NCBI GenBank assembly: GCA_047517345.1
Contig: JAKZTB010000106.1
Location: 1 to 64,000, forward strand
Reading direction: 5' to 3'
Length of the DNA: 64,000 nucleotides
From: GCA-2717185 sp047517345
GTDB lineage: Bacteria > Pseudomonadota > Alphaproteobacteria > UBA8366 > GCA-2717185
Shown: positions 8,447 to 17,026 of the stretch, one piece after another
Numbering within the stretch: the first letter of the stretch is position 1
Layout of the letters: each line of letters begins with the position of its first letter
Program-made: the position numbers and the translations under genes
Notes under the pieces: model-generated
Told to the model about the DNA's origin: nothing
Database searches by the model: none
Seen by the model: only the letters and a program-made list of their open reading frames with translations

Positions 8447-9934
8447 ATGGCTTCGGTCACGATCAACGAGGTGAGGCGCGGCTTCTATCTCGATTCGGTG
8501 GCGCTGATGCGCGTTGCGCGTACGGTCGCGGACATGCCTGGGGTCGAAGAATCGGCGCTGATGATGGGTACGCCCGCGAACCGGGAACTCATGCGGGACG
8601 CCGGCGTGCTCGACGCCTTGGGCGAGGGCGCCGAAGCGAACGATCTGGTCATTGCCGTACGCGCCGCCGATACACCGACGGCTGAATTGGCGCTCGCGGA
8701 GGCGGTGCGGCTTCTCGACCGACCGAAGACTCAGGAATCCGGTTCATCGTGGCGCCCGAAGACGCTTCGGCAGGCGGTCAAGATGGTGCCGGAGGTCAAT
8801 CTCGCGCTCATCTCGGTGCCGGGCGATTACGCCATCGCGGAGGCCCGCAAGGCGATCCGGCACGGGCTGCACGCGATGATCTTCAGCGACAATGTCGCCG
8901 TCGAGGCGGAGCACGCGTTGAAAGAAGAGGCGCGCGACAAGGGCTTGCTGGTCATGGGGCCGGATTGCGGGACGGCGATCATCGGCGGCGTGCCGCTCGC
9001 CTTCGCCAATGCAGTGCCGCGCGGCGATATCGGGATCGTCGGCGCGTCCGGTACGGGCATCCAGGAAGTGAGCTGTCTGATCGCCCGGTATGGCGGCGGC
9101 GTCTCCCACGCGATCGGCGTCGGCGGGCGGGATCTCTCGACCGAAGTCGGCGGTATCACGACCTTGATGGCGATGGACCTGTTCGACGAGGATCCGGAAA
9201 CGCGGCACGTCGTGCTAATTTCCAAGCCGCCCTCCGAGGATGTCGCGCAGCGGATCGTCGACAGGATCGTCCGAAGCCTGAAGCCTTATACGGTCTGCTT
9301 CATCGGCGAACACGACACGGCATTGCCGGACAACGCCACAACGGCGGCCACGTTGAAAGCCGCGGCGGTGCAGGCCTTGGGAAACGGACCTGTCGCCGAC
9401 GGCGAAACAACGGCTTCGCCGGTCGCCGCGGAGGGTGACCGCGCCGTGGGTCTTTATTCCGGCGGGACGTTGTGTGCCGAGGCACAAACCGTGTTCGGCG
9501 CGGCGGGGCATCGGGTCGCGTCGAATGCGCCGATCCAAGGCGCCGTCGCGGTCGGCAAACAGGCCACCGGCCACCGCTTCATCGATCTCGGCAGCGACGA
9601 ATACACGCGTGGCCGGCCGCATCCGATGATCGATCCTGCCGTACGCGACGAGACGCTGCTTGCGGCGCTGCAAGACCCGTCCGTACGCGTCGTGCTGATC
9701 GATGTCGTCATCGGTTATGGCGCGCATGACGATCCCGCCGGTCATCTCGCAGAAGTGCTGGCGCAGTATGGCGGCCAGCGGCCGATTATTGCCGCCTCGG
9801 TAACCGGCACGGATGCCGACCCGCAGAACCGTGCGGCGCAGGAAGCGACGCTGAAGGCAGCGGGCGTGACCGTCCTGCCGTCCAACGCCGATGCGGCGGC
9901 ATACGCGCTGGCCTGCCTCGACGCGGCGCGCTGA
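8447..9934 (+). CDS. fdrA: FdrA family acyl-CoA-synthetase-like protein (oxamate carbamoyltransferase subunit type)
   Basis: A 495-residue protein of the FdrA family, related to the succinyl-CoA ligase alpha subunit. GPDCGTAIIGG is at 171-181. The phosphohistidine-ligase-like block IGIVGASGTGIQE-SCLIARYGGGVSHAIGVGGRDLS spans about 195-231. In E. coli fdrA (allF) works with ylbE and ylbF homologues as an oxamate carbamoyltransferase in allantoin breakdown. Neither partner (DUF1116 or DUF2877) is visible here. Instead a gamma-glutamyltransferase-fold gene follows after 2 bases, so the two are almost certainly one operon. The E. coli protein is slightly longer (about 555). Family assignment is firm; the exact reaction is not. 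Confidence 0.82.
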   Translation: MASVTINEVRRGFYLDSVALMRVARTVADMPGVEESALMMGTPANRELMRDAGVLDALGEGAEANDLVIAVRAADTPTAELALAEAVRLLDRPKTQESGSSWRPKTLRQAVKMVPEVNLALISVPGDYAIAEARKAIRHGLHAMIFSDNVAVEAEHALKEEARDKGLLVMGPDCGTAIIGGVPLAFANAVPRGDIGIVGASGTGIQEVSCLIARYGGGVSHAIGVGGRDLSTEVGGITTLMAMDLFDEDPETRHVVLISKPPSEDVAQRIVDRIVRSLKPYTVCFIGEHDTALPDNATTAATLKAAAVQALGNGPVADGETTASPVAAEGDRAVGLYSGGTLCAEAQTVFGAAGHRVASNAPIQGAVAVGKQATGHRFIDLGSDEYTRGRPHPMIDPAVRDETLLAALQDPSVRVVLIDVVIGYGAHDDPAGHLAEVLAQYGGQRPIIAASVTGTDADPQNRAAQEATLKAAGVTVLPSNADAAAYALACLDAAR

Positions 9935-9936
9935 GG

Positions 9937-11529
9937 ATGCTGCAGACCGTCCGGTCCCGCCGCGGCATGGTCGTCGCGCCACATCACCTGGCGGCGCGCG
10001 CCGGGCTGCGGGTGCTGGAGGAAGGTGGCAACGCGATCGAGGCGATGGTTGCGGCGGCCAGCACGATAACCGTCGCCTATCCGCACATGAACGCGCTGGG
10101 CGGCGACAATTTCTGGCTGATTCATGCGCCCGGCCGGGATGTCATCGGCATCGACGCCTGCGGTGCGGCGGCCGGCAAGGCCGATATCCCGTTCTATCGC
10201 GGCCAAGGCTATAGCGAGATTCCGACTCGGGGGCCGCTGGCCGCGCTGACGGTGGCCGGTGCGGTTTCTGGCTGGCAGGAAGCGCTGCGGATCGGACAGG
10301 CGGATTGGGGCGGGTCGATGCCGCTCGAACGGCTACTCGAAGAGGCGGTCTTCCTGGCCGAAGACGGCATCGCCGTGACCCGCACGCAAGCGGAGAACAC
10401 GGCGGCGAAACAGCCGGAGCTGATGGATGCGCCGGGTTTCGCCGCGGCCTATCTCGAGGCGGACGCGCCGCCGCGCGAAGGCGCGCGCTTCCGCCAGCCG
10501 CGTTTGGCGGAAACGCTGAAGTCGCTCGGCAGAACCGGTCTCGACGATTTCTATCGCGGCGATCTGGCGCAAGCGATCGCGGCCGACCTGGCGCGCACCG
10601 GGTCCCCGCTCGACGCGGTAGACTTGGCGCGGCATAAGGCGCTGCGCGTGACACCGCTGACGGTGACGGTAGCGGGCCACCAACTCTTCAACATGCCGCC
10701 GCCGACCCAGGGTCTCGCTTCGCTGATCCTGCTCGGCGTGTTCGAACGGCTGGGTGTGAGCCAAGCGGAAGGGTTCGATTTTGTCCATGGCCTCGTGGAG
10801 GCAACGAAACGGTCCTTTCGGGTGCGCGACCAGCATGTGACGGATCCCGCCTATATGGATGTCGATCCCGCCTCGTTCCTGGAGGATACGGCGCTCGACG
10901 CGATGGCGGCGGATATCGATCCGGCGCGCGCGTTGCCCTGGCCGGAGGCGTCTTCCAAGGGCGACACGGTCTGGCTCGGCGCGATAGACGGCGAGGGACG
11001 GGCAATTAGTTTCATCCAGAGCCTCTATTGGGAATTCGGTTCCGGCACCGTGCTCGACGAGACCGGCATCACCTGGCAGAACCGCGGCGTCAGTTTCAGC
11101 CTGGACGAGGCGCATCACAACGCGTTGCGGCCGCACCGCCGGCCGGTCCACACAATCCAGCCGGCACTCGCGCAGCTCGCTGACGGGCGAACGATGGTTT
11201 ACGGCACGATGGGCGGCGAGGGCCAGCCGCAAATCCAGGCGATGCTGTTCGCCCGGCACGTGTTGTACGGGCAGGACCTGCAGCCGGCGGTAACCGCGCC
11301 GCGCTGGCTGCTCGGCCGTACTTGGGGCGCGGAGGCGACCAGTCTCAGGATCGAGAACCGGATCGATTTTGCCGTCATCGACGCGCTTCGCGCCGCAGGT
11401 CATGATGTCGATGTGATCGGTCCCTTCGACGAAGTCATGGGCCATGCCGGCGCAGTCGTTCGCCATCCCGACGGATTGCTGGAAGGTGCCGCCGATCCGC
11501 GCGGCGACGGCAAGGCCGCAGCGTTCTAA
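9937..11529 (+). CDS. Gamma-glutamyltransferase-family Ntn hydrolase, HpxW-like (oxamate amidohydrolase type)
   Basis: A 530-residue self-cleaving Ntn hydrolase. N-terminal VVAPHHLAARAGLRVLEEGGNAIEA and NALGGDNFWLIH are family hallmarks. The predicted processing site and nucleophile is T344 in KGDTVWLGAIDGEG, followed by AISFIQSLYWEFGSGTV and the glycine loop YGTMGGEGQPQ. No signal peptide is present, unlike secreted glutathione-degrading GGT, so it acts in the cytoplasm. The length and TVWLG motif fit HpxW-type oxamate amidohydrolases of purine catabolism. Being 2 bases after fdrA, whose relatives also handle oxamate, supports a shared oxamate or related amide route. That link is inference. 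Confidence 0.78.
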   Translation: MLQTVRSRRGMVVAPHHLAARAGLRVLEEGGNAIEAMVAAASTITVAYPHMNALGGDNFWLIHAPGRDVIGIDACGAAAGKADIPFYRGQGYSEIPTRGPLAALTVAGAVSGWQEALRIGQADWGGSMPLERLLEEAVFLAEDGIAVTRTQAENTAAKQPELMDAPGFAAAYLEADAPPREGARFRQPRLAETLKSLGRTGLDDFYRGDLAQAIAADLARTGSPLDAVDLARHKALRVTPLTVTVAGHQLFNMPPPTQGLASLILLGVFERLGVSQAEGFDFVHGLVEATKRSFRVRDQHVTDPAYMDVDPASFLEDTALDAMAADIDPARALPWPEASSKGDTVWLGAIDGEGRAISFIQSLYWEFGSGTVLDETGITWQNRGVSFSLDEAHHNALRPHRRPVHTIQPALAQLADGRTMVYGTMGGEGQPQIQAMLFARHVLYGQDLQPAVTAPRWLLGRTWGAEATSLRIENRIDFAVIDALRAAGHDVDVIGPFDEVMGHAGAVVRHPDGLLEGAADPRGDGKAAAF

Positions 11530-12458
11530 CCCGCCAGCTTCTCCAGCATGTCCGCCGTCATGCTTTGCAGGTCATAGCGTGGCGCCCAGCCCCATTGCGA
11601 CCGCGCTTCGCTGTCATCCATCGAATTCGGCCAGGACTCGGCGATCGCCTGGCGCACCGGATCGACCTCGTAATCGATCGTGAAATTGGGCAGATGCGTC
11701 CGGATGGCGGCGGCGAATTCTTCCGGCGTGACGCTCATGGCCGTGACGTTGAAGGCGTTGCGGTGCTGCAGCGTCGCCGGTTCGGCTTCCATCAGCTCGA
11801 TGGCCGCGCGCGTCGCGTCCGGCATATACATCATGTCGAGGCGAGTCTCCGGCGCGAGGAAGCAGGTGTAGTGCCCGTCGCTAAGGGCCCGGTAAAAGAC
11901 GTCTACGGCATAGTCCGTCGTGCCGCCGCCGGGCGGCGTGACGTAGGAGATCAGACCGGGATAGCGCAGCCCGCGCGCGTCGAGGCCGAAGCGGTGAGCG
12001 TAGTAGTCGCACAGCAGTTCGCCGGAGACCTTACTGACACCGTAAATCGTGTTGGGCCGCTGAAGCGTGTCCTGCGGCGTTCCGTCCTGCGGCGTGTTCG
12101 GTCCGAAGGCGCCGATCGAGCTGGGGAAAAATAGTGCGCAATCCCGCGCCCGCGCTGCTTCGAGCACCGCGTAGAGGCTGCCCATATTCACGTCCCACGC
12201 CGCCTGCGGGTCCGCCTCGCCGGTCGCCGACAGCATGGCGGCCAGATGATAGATTGTCCCGATCTCGTGACGATCCAGGATATCGCCCAACTGTCCGGCG
12301 TCGGTGCTGTCGAGATGTTCCAGCGGTCCATCGGACACTTCCGGCTTCTTGCGATGAAAGGTCGAGACAACGTTGTCCGCGCCACAACGCTTCCGCAGGG
12401 CCGGAACGAGCTCCGACCCGATCTGGCCTTGCGCCCCGGTGACCAGTATTTTCCGCAT
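11526..12458 (-). CDS. L-threonine 3-dehydrogenase-like NAD-dependent epimerase/dehydratase (SDR type)
   Basis: Extended SDR of about 310 residues: KILVTGAQGQIGSELVPAL, IYHLAAMLSATGEADP, SSIGAFGPNTP and YGVSKVSGELL (the catalytic YxxxK), then the strongly conserved GLRYPGLIS, a proline/glycine-rich turn with TTDYAVDVFY, and LDMMYMPDATRAAIELME. This set matches SDR-type threonine 3-dehydrogenases, which oxidise L-threonine to 2-amino-3-oxobutyrate. ATG 12458 is preferred to ATG 12488 since the Rossmann strand begins right after it. The 3' end overlaps the convergent GGT-like gene by 4 bases. The promoter region is shared with an LLM gene and contains a perfect palindrome. Confidence 0.85.
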   Translation of the reverse strand: MRKILVTGAQGQIGSELVPALRKRCGADNVVSTFHRKKPEVSDGPLEHLDSTDAGQLGDILDRHEIGTIYHLAAMLSATGEADPQAAWDVNMGSLYAVLEAARARDCALFFPSSIGAFGPNTPQDGTPQDTLQRPNTIYGVSKVSGELLCDYYAHRFGLDARGLRYPGLISYVTPPGGGTTDYAVDVFYRALSDGHYTCFLAPETRLDMMYMPDATRAAIELMEAEPATLQHRNAFNVTAMSVTPEEFAAAIRTHLPNFTIDYEVDPVRQAIAESWPNSMDDSEARSQWGWAPRYDLQSMTADMLEKLAG

Positions 12459-12488
12459 CCTTGCCGCGCCTTCGTCCAGCCTCCACAA

Positions 12489-12525
12489 TTATACCAAAGG
12501 TCATTATCCATGACCTTTGGTATAA
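12489..12525. promoter_or_regulatory. Perfect 15-bp inverted repeat between divergent genes (candidate operator)
   Basis: Arms 12489-12503 (TTATACCAAAGGTCA) and 12511-12525 (TGACCTTTGGTATAA) are exact reverse complements around a 7-base spacer. They lie 31 bases from the threonine-dehydrogenase-like ATG and 38 bases from the LLM ATG. Position between two divergent starts and perfect dyad symmetry argue for a dimeric repressor or activator site controlling both genes. No regulator gene is adjacent. A transcribed hairpin in either leader is the alternative. Confidence 0.65.
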
Positions 12526-12562
12526 GCTACCGCTCCCGGTGCAGAACAAGGAACAGAATTTC

Positions 12563-13753
12563 ATGACCGAGTCCGTGCTTTCGCTGATCCCGAACGGCTA
12601 CCTAAAATTCGGCATCTTCCTCGCCCCCTTCCAGGGCATGAAGGAAAACCCGACCCAAGCGATGCAGCGCGACATGGCGCTGCTCGAACATCTCGACGAC
12701 CTCGGCTATCACGAGGCCTGGATCGGCGAACATCATTCCGGCGGCATGGAAATTCTCGCCTGCCCGGAGCTATTCATCGCCGCCGCCGCGGAGCGCACGC
12801 GCCATATCCGGCTCGGCACCGGCGTCGTGTCGCTGCCCTATCACAACCCCTTCACGGTGGCCGGCCGGGCGACGCAGCTCGACCACATTACCCGCGGCCG
12901 CTTCATGTTCGGCGTCGGGCCGGGCGCACTGACCGGCGACGCCTACCGCATGGGCATCGACCCGGCGGAACAGCGCCGCATGATGAACGAATCGCTAGAC
13001 GCCATCGTCAGGCTGCTCGACGGCGAGTTGGTCAACATGAAGACCGACTGGTTCCACCTCCAGGACGCGCGCCTGCAGATACCGTCCTTCCAAGTGCCGC
13101 GGGTCGAGATGGCGGTCGCCTGCGCTCGCTCGCCCTCCGGCGCGCTCGCGGCGGGCCGGCACGGGATCGGCATGCTGTCGATCGGCGGCACCAACGACGA
13201 CGCGCTGGCCGCGCACGCCAACAACTGGCGCATGTTGGAGGAAGCGGCGGCGGAAAACGGCCACACGGTGCAGCGCGAGAAATGGCGCCTCGTCACCCTG
13301 ATGCACGTCGCCGAGACGCGCGAGAAGGCGCGCGAGAACGTGGCATTCGGGCTTGAGGAATGGGCCAAGTATTTCCGCGAAATAGCGACCTTCCCGATCG
13401 TGCCCGCCGACATCGACGATCCCTACGAATACCTAACCGAGAACAAGATGGCCTGCATCGGCACGCCGGACGACGCCATCGAATATATCGAAACCCTGCT
13501 GCAAGGCGCGGGCGGCTTCGGCGCGCTGATGCAGCTGGCGCACAACTGGGCCGACTGGGACGGCACCAAGCGGAGTTACGAGCTGATTTCGCGCTACGTC
13601 TTCCCGCACTTCCAGAACAGCAACTGGTTGCGAGATTACAGCTACGACTACAGCTTCAAGAACCGCGACGCCTTCGTCGGCGAAGCCGCGCAGGCGGTGC
13701 AGACGGAAATCGACAACTACCAGGCCCGCAAGAAGGGCGAGGCGGCGGAGTAG
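12563..13753 (+). CDS. LLM class flavin-dependent monooxygenase (limonene monooxygenase-like)
   Basis: Bacterial-luciferase-fold oxidoreductase of 396 residues. Landmarks are LKFGIFLAPFQGMKENPT, AWIGEHHSGGMEILACPE, IRLGTGVVSLPYHNPF, ATQLDHITRGRFMFGVGPG and MGIDPAEQRRMMNESLDAI. The EHH and early barrel pattern are those of limonene 1,2-monooxygenase-like two-component FMN oxygenases, which need reduced FMN from a separate reductase. No reductase is adjacent; the nearest flavin reductase is at 54741. ATG 12563 follows AAGGAACAG. The substrate is unknown. Confidence 0.85.
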   Translation: MTESVLSLIPNGYLKFGIFLAPFQGMKENPTQAMQRDMALLEHLDDLGYHEAWIGEHHSGGMEILACPELFIAAAAERTRHIRLGTGVVSLPYHNPFTVAGRATQLDHITRGRFMFGVGPGALTGDAYRMGIDPAEQRRMMNESLDAIVRLLDGELVNMKTDWFHLQDARLQIPSFQVPRVEMAVACARSPSGALAAGRHGIGMLSIGGTNDDALAAHANNWRMLEEAAAENGHTVQREKWRLVTLMHVAETREKARENVAFGLEEWAKYFREIATFPIVPADIDDPYEYLTENKMACIGTPDDAIEYIETLLQGAGGFGALMQLAHNWADWDGTKRSYELISRYVFPHFQNSNWLRDYSYDYSFKNRDAFVGEAAQAVQTEIDNYQARKKGEAAE

Positions 13754-13756
13754 GGC

Positions 13757-14551
13757 CTACCGCGCGTAGTCGTCCATCCCGGCGCGTTCGAGCTGGCGCA
13801 GCAGCATCGGCCATTCGCGGCCGACCTCGATGAAGCCGCCCTTGTCGTACATTTCGAGGCCGATCTCGATCGATTTCCGTTGCGCCGCGTCGGAGATCGG
13901 CTGCAGTTCGGCCCCGCCGGTCATGGCGTCGATCTGGTGGCGGCAGGCGGTTTCGATGCGGTAGATCCACACGAACGCCTCGCCGACCGTCTCGCCGACC
14001 GACAGCAGGCCGTGGTTGCGCAGGATGAGGATCTTCTTGCCCTCGATATCCTTGACAATGCGGGGCTGTTCGCCCTCGTCGATCGCGGGGCCTTCGAAAT
14101 CGTGGTAGCCGACCCAGCCCATCACGGTGAGCGCCTTCTGGCTTGCCGGCAGCAACCCGTGTTTCTGCATCGCGACCGCGGTGCCGTAGCGGCTGTGGGT
14201 GTGCATCACGCAGTGCCGTTGGTCGCCCGACATGTGGATCGCACCGTGGATGACGAAGCCGGCCGGGTTCATCGGGTAGTCGCTCTCGCCGATCAGGTTG
14301 CCCGCGCCGTCGACCTTGATCAGCGCGGACGCCGTGATTTCCTCGAAGAACATGCCGAACGGGTTGAGCAGGAAATGGTCCTTCGTGCCCGGCACGCGCA
14401 GCGAGAAATGCGTGTTGTTGAGGTCGGTCCAGCCGTACAGCGCGGCGAGCCGGTAGGCCGCGGCAAGGTCGCAGCGCGCCGCCCACTCTTCCTGCGCCAT
14501 GCCGGCGGGTGCATTGGTCGATTGCGCTGCGATACTGGCGATCGTCGCCAT
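13757..14551 (-). CDS. Class II aldolase/adducin family protein
   Basis: About 264 residues with the fold of fuculose-1-phosphate aldolase. TDLNNTHFSLRVPGTKDHFLLNP comes early, then the zinc histidines in CVMHTHSRYGTAVA and ILRNHGLLSVGETVGEAF. It may be an aldolase, epimerase or decarboxylase. ATG 14551 is chosen because GGAGGTC stands 5 bases ahead; ATG 14575 adds eight residues. It converges on the LLM gene with a 3-base gap and diverges from the GST gene. Confidence 0.85.
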   Translation of the reverse strand: MATIASIAAQSTNAPAGMAQEEWAARCDLAAAYRLAALYGWTDLNNTHFSLRVPGTKDHFLLNPFGMFFEEITASALIKVDGAGNLIGESDYPMNPAGFVIHGAIHMSGDQRHCVMHTHSRYGTAVAMQKHGLLPASQKALTVMGWVGYHDFEGPAIDEGEQPRIVKDIEGKKILILRNHGLLSVGETVGEAFVWIYRIETACRHQIDAMTGGAELQPISDAAQRKSIEIGLEMYDKGGFIEVGREWPMLLRQLERAGMDDYAR

Positions 14552-14674
14552 GGCCTGACCTCCGTTGAAGCTCATGCGAAAGGATAGTGCACGCGTGTGC
14601 GGCCTGTCGATTCGGGGCGTGGCGCACGACGGCGGCGCTCACTATGATAGCGCCGCGTCGCGTGGAGGAACCCT

Positions 14675-15382
14675 ATGCTCGATTTCTACTTTTGGCCGAC
14701 CCCGAACGGGTGGAAAGTCTCCATCATGCTGGAGGAGTGCGGGTTGGACTACAATCTGATCCCGGTCGATATCGGCAAGGGCGACCAGTTCAAGGCGGAG
14801 TTCATGGCAATCAGTCCGAACAACCGCATGCCGGCGATCGTCGACCACGATGTCGAGGGCGAGGAACCGGTCGCGGTCTTCGAGTCCGGGGCCATCATGT
14901 ACTACCTGGCGGAGCGGACCGGAAAATTCCTGCCGGACGACTGGCGCGGCCGCAAGGAGGTGCTGGAATGGCTGTTCTGGCAGGTCGGCAACCAGGGCCC
15001 GATGGCGGGGCAGCTCAGCCATTTCGTCAACTACGCCGACGGCGGTATCGAATACGGCAAGAACCGCTACGGCAAAGAGTACAACCGCTGTCTCGGCGTG
15101 TTGGAAAAGCGGCTCGCAGACCGCGACTTCATCCTCGGCGAGTATTCCATCGTCGACATGATCTGCTGGCCCTGGGTGCTGATCGCCCGTCCGCTCGGCC
15201 AGTCGCTCGACGACTTCCCCAACGTCTCGCGCTGGCGCAAGGTTATCAAGGAACGGCCGGCGGTGCAGCGCGGCGTCGATGTCGGCAAGGAATTCCGCCG
15301 CAGCGGCCCGCCGAGCGACGAGGAACGCAAGAACCTGTTCAATCAGACGGCGCAGACGGCGGAGGCGCAGGGCGGCGCGTGA
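14675..15382 (+). CDS. Glutathione S-transferase, YfcG/Ure2p-like (Nu class type)
   Basis: A 235-residue GST. The thioredoxin-fold N-terminal domain begins LDFYFWPTPNGWKVSIMLEECGLDYN, with PNNRMPAIVDHD (cis-Pro) and FESGAIMYYLAE, the glutathione gamma-glutamyl site. A helical C-terminal domain ends VSRWRKVIKERPAVQRG. YfcG-type enzymes act as disulfide reductases or conjugators of glutathione. The TPNG start in place of the usual Ser/Cys segment is typical of the Nu class. It stands alone, followed by a palindromic repeat. Confidence 0.88.
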   Translation: MLDFYFWPTPNGWKVSIMLEECGLDYNLIPVDIGKGDQFKAEFMAISPNNRMPAIVDHDVEGEEPVAVFESGAIMYYLAERTGKFLPDDWRGRKEVLEWLFWQVGNQGPMAGQLSHFVNYADGGIEYGKNRYGKEYNRCLGVLEKRLADRDFILGEYSIVDMICWPWVLIARPLGQSLDDFPNVSRWRKVIKERPAVQRGVDVGKEFRRSGPPSDEERKNLFNQTAQTAEAQGGA

Positions 15383-15412
15383 GGCTATTCGGACGCCGGC
15401 TTTTGTACGCCT

Positions 15413-15536
15413 CTGTCATCCCGCGCTTGATGCGGGATCCAGGCAACGATTGTCCCTTACGATGTCCCTGGATCCCTGATTGCTGACTTTTCTGGCCAAA
15501 TCAAGATTTGGAGGAAAGTCGCGTCCGGGATGACAG
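15413..15536. repeat. Palindromic intergenic repeat with nested hairpins (REP/MITE-like)
   Basis: The element is bounded by exact inverted ends CTGTCATCCC (15413-15422) and GGGATGACAG (15527-15536). Inside are a CCCGC/GCGGG hairpin at 15420-15436 and a GGGATCCAGG/CCTGGATCCC pair (about 15434-15476). A third near-perfect hairpin, GACTTTTCTGGCCAAAT against ATTTGGAGGAAAGTC, occupies 15485-15520. No coding frame is evident. GTCATCCCG...CGGGATGAC elements are scattered through many alphaproteobacterial genomes; only one copy is present in this window. It sits between convergent genes, where it could also act as a bidirectional terminator. Confidence 0.7.
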
Positions 15537-15546
15537 CGTGTGGCGC

Positions 15547-16278
15547 TTAGTTCAGCCGCTTAGTTTCCGACTCAATAAAGTCCTCGATTTCCGCCTCCGT
15601 CATCGCGCCGCGGAACATTTCCGCGCGCATGCGCACCCTCTGGGCGCTGATCGCGCGGATCGCCTCGGTCATGACCCGCAGATCGGCGTCGGACTCGATG
15701 TGCGCGACCGCTTCCTTCGCCTGGACCTGATAATGGTCTTCCTCGTCCTCGTAGATCACCTGCATGGCCTTGGCGGTCATTTCGTTGACCGTGCTGCCCG
15801 ATAGCTTTGCGCCTTCGCGGAACAGCCGCGCGCCGCCGCCTTCGGTGAAGCCGACCGCGGCCTTCAGCAACGGCTCGTCCCGCTCGACATAGCCGCGCCG
15901 CAGATCGCCCAACCGCTTCTCCTCGGACAGCTGCACCGTGTCCTCCGGCGAGATCGCGCGGCCCATCAGATGCTCGAAAATGTCCGCCAGCACGACATAG
16001 TGGTTGAACTCCTCGGTCAGTTGGGTCAGCAGGAAATGGTAGTCGTGCCGGTCGATCTCCTTGTCGACCAGCGGAAAATTCTCGACCAGGTTCGCCAGCT
16101 CCCGGTGTAGTCCGTTGAAATAGCCGTCCACCGGGTTGAGCTCCTTCCAGAGCTGGGCGCGCAGGTAGAATATATGATCCTCGTCGGTCGCCTTGGCGAA
16201 GAAGCGCCGCGCGATCTCCCCTTCCGCCTCCCAATAGGGCCACGCCGCGTCGGCCAGCGCCTTTTCGGTGTCGGTCAT
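15547..16278 (-). CDS. Hypothetical ferritin-like helical protein with two ExxH motifs
   Basis: A 243-residue, almost wholly helical protein that I cannot name. Two motifs look like a di-iron carboxylate site: EEFNH around residue 90 (ExxH) and EDEEDH around residue 180 (ExxH), each preceded by helices with conserved Glu (ELNPVDGYF, LLKAAVGF). That spacing fits ferritin-like or heme-oxygenase-like di-iron oxygenases. No signal peptide or membrane segment is seen. ATG 16278 begins MTDTEKALADAAWPYWE after AAAGGAACC. It is divergent from the CoxG-like gene. Function is unknown; metal binding is inference. Confidence 0.65.
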   Translation of the reverse strand: MTDTEKALADAAWPYWEAEGEIARRFFAKATDEDHIFYLRAQLWKELNPVDGYFNGLHRELANLVENFPLVDKEIDRHDYHFLLTQLTEEFNHYVVLADIFEHLMGRAISPEDTVQLSEEKRLGDLRRGYVERDEPLLKAAVGFTEGGGARLFREGAKLSGSTVNEMTAKAMQVIYEDEEDHYQVQAKEAVAHIESDADLRVMTEAIRAISAQRVRMRAEMFRGAMTEAEIEDFIESETKRLN

Positions 16279-16389
16279 TGTCGGTTCCTTTCCGCACTAG
16301 TTTACGAACCTTCCCGTATCGAGGCCAGATGGACCGCTGCGGCCCAATCGCCTAGGATGCCGCCGCGTTGACGTGCGGGAGGGAACCCC

Positions 16390-16992
16390 TTGGAATTCGA
16401 CAATACCTTTGACGTGCCGCTGCCGCCGGGCGAGACCTGGGCGCTGCTGCGCGATATCGAGCGGATCGCACCCTGCATGCCGGGGGCGAAACTGACCGAG
16501 CTGGTCGATTCCGATACCTTCAAGGGCGAAGTCTCGGTCCGGCTCGGCCCGGTTTCATTGACCTTCAAGGGACAGGCGCGGTTCGAAGACGTCGACGATG
16601 CGGCGCGCAAGGCGCGGGTCAAGGCGGACGGCAAGGACGCCAAAGGGCGCGGTGGCGCGAACGCGATCGTCGACTTCCGGGTCGAGCCGGGAGAGGGCGG
16701 CTCAACCGTCCTGATCCACACCAACTTGATGTTGTCGGGCTCGGTCGCGCAGTACGGCCGCGGCGTCGGCATGGTGCAGGATCTGGCGGCGCAGCTCATC
16801 GGTCAGTTCGCGGAAAACCTCAAATCCGAACTCGCGAAAACCCCGGCCACTACAGACGCAGACCCCGCGGTAGAGGCCGCGCCGGCCGCTCCGGTGGCGG
16901 CGAAGCCGGTTTCCGGCCTGTCGCTGATACTCAGGGTTATATGGAACGCGTTTGTGAAGGTGGTTTGGAAAAGCGCGGCAAAAGGTTCCTAA
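16390..16992 (+). CDS. CoxG-like SRPBCC family protein (CO dehydrogenase subunit G type)
   Basis: Two hundred residues: a START/SRPBCC domain (MEFDNTFDVPLPPGETWALL, ERIAPCMPGAKLTE, and a mid-domain block ending SLTFKG) followed by an Ala/Pro-rich linker and a hydrophobic C-terminal segment near 175-192 that could anchor it to the membrane. CoxG family proteins help recruit or mature molybdenum hydroxylases of the CO-dehydrogenase class. It starts with TTG at 16390 behind GGGAGGG. It converges on a molybdenum hydroxylase large subunit 34 bases away, which fits a helper role, although the two are on opposite strands. Confidence 0.82.
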   Translation: MEFDNTFDVPLPPGETWALLRDIERIAPCMPGAKLTELVDSDTFKGEVSVRLGPVSLTFKGQARFEDVDDAARKARVKADGKDAKGRGGANAIVDFRVEPGEGGSTVLIHTNLMLSGSVAQYGRGVGMVQDLAAQLIGQFAENLKSELAKTPATTDADPAVEAAPAAPVAAKPVSGLSLILRVIWNAFVKVVWKSAAKGS

Positions 16993-17026
16993 CTCGCGTT
17001 TCCAAATTCAGTGAAACCGGGCCGGC

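Noticed and set aside
12489..12525. Palindrome as a Rho-independent terminator
   Set aside because: It lies upstream of both flanking genes rather than after either, and no T-run follows the stem in either direction.
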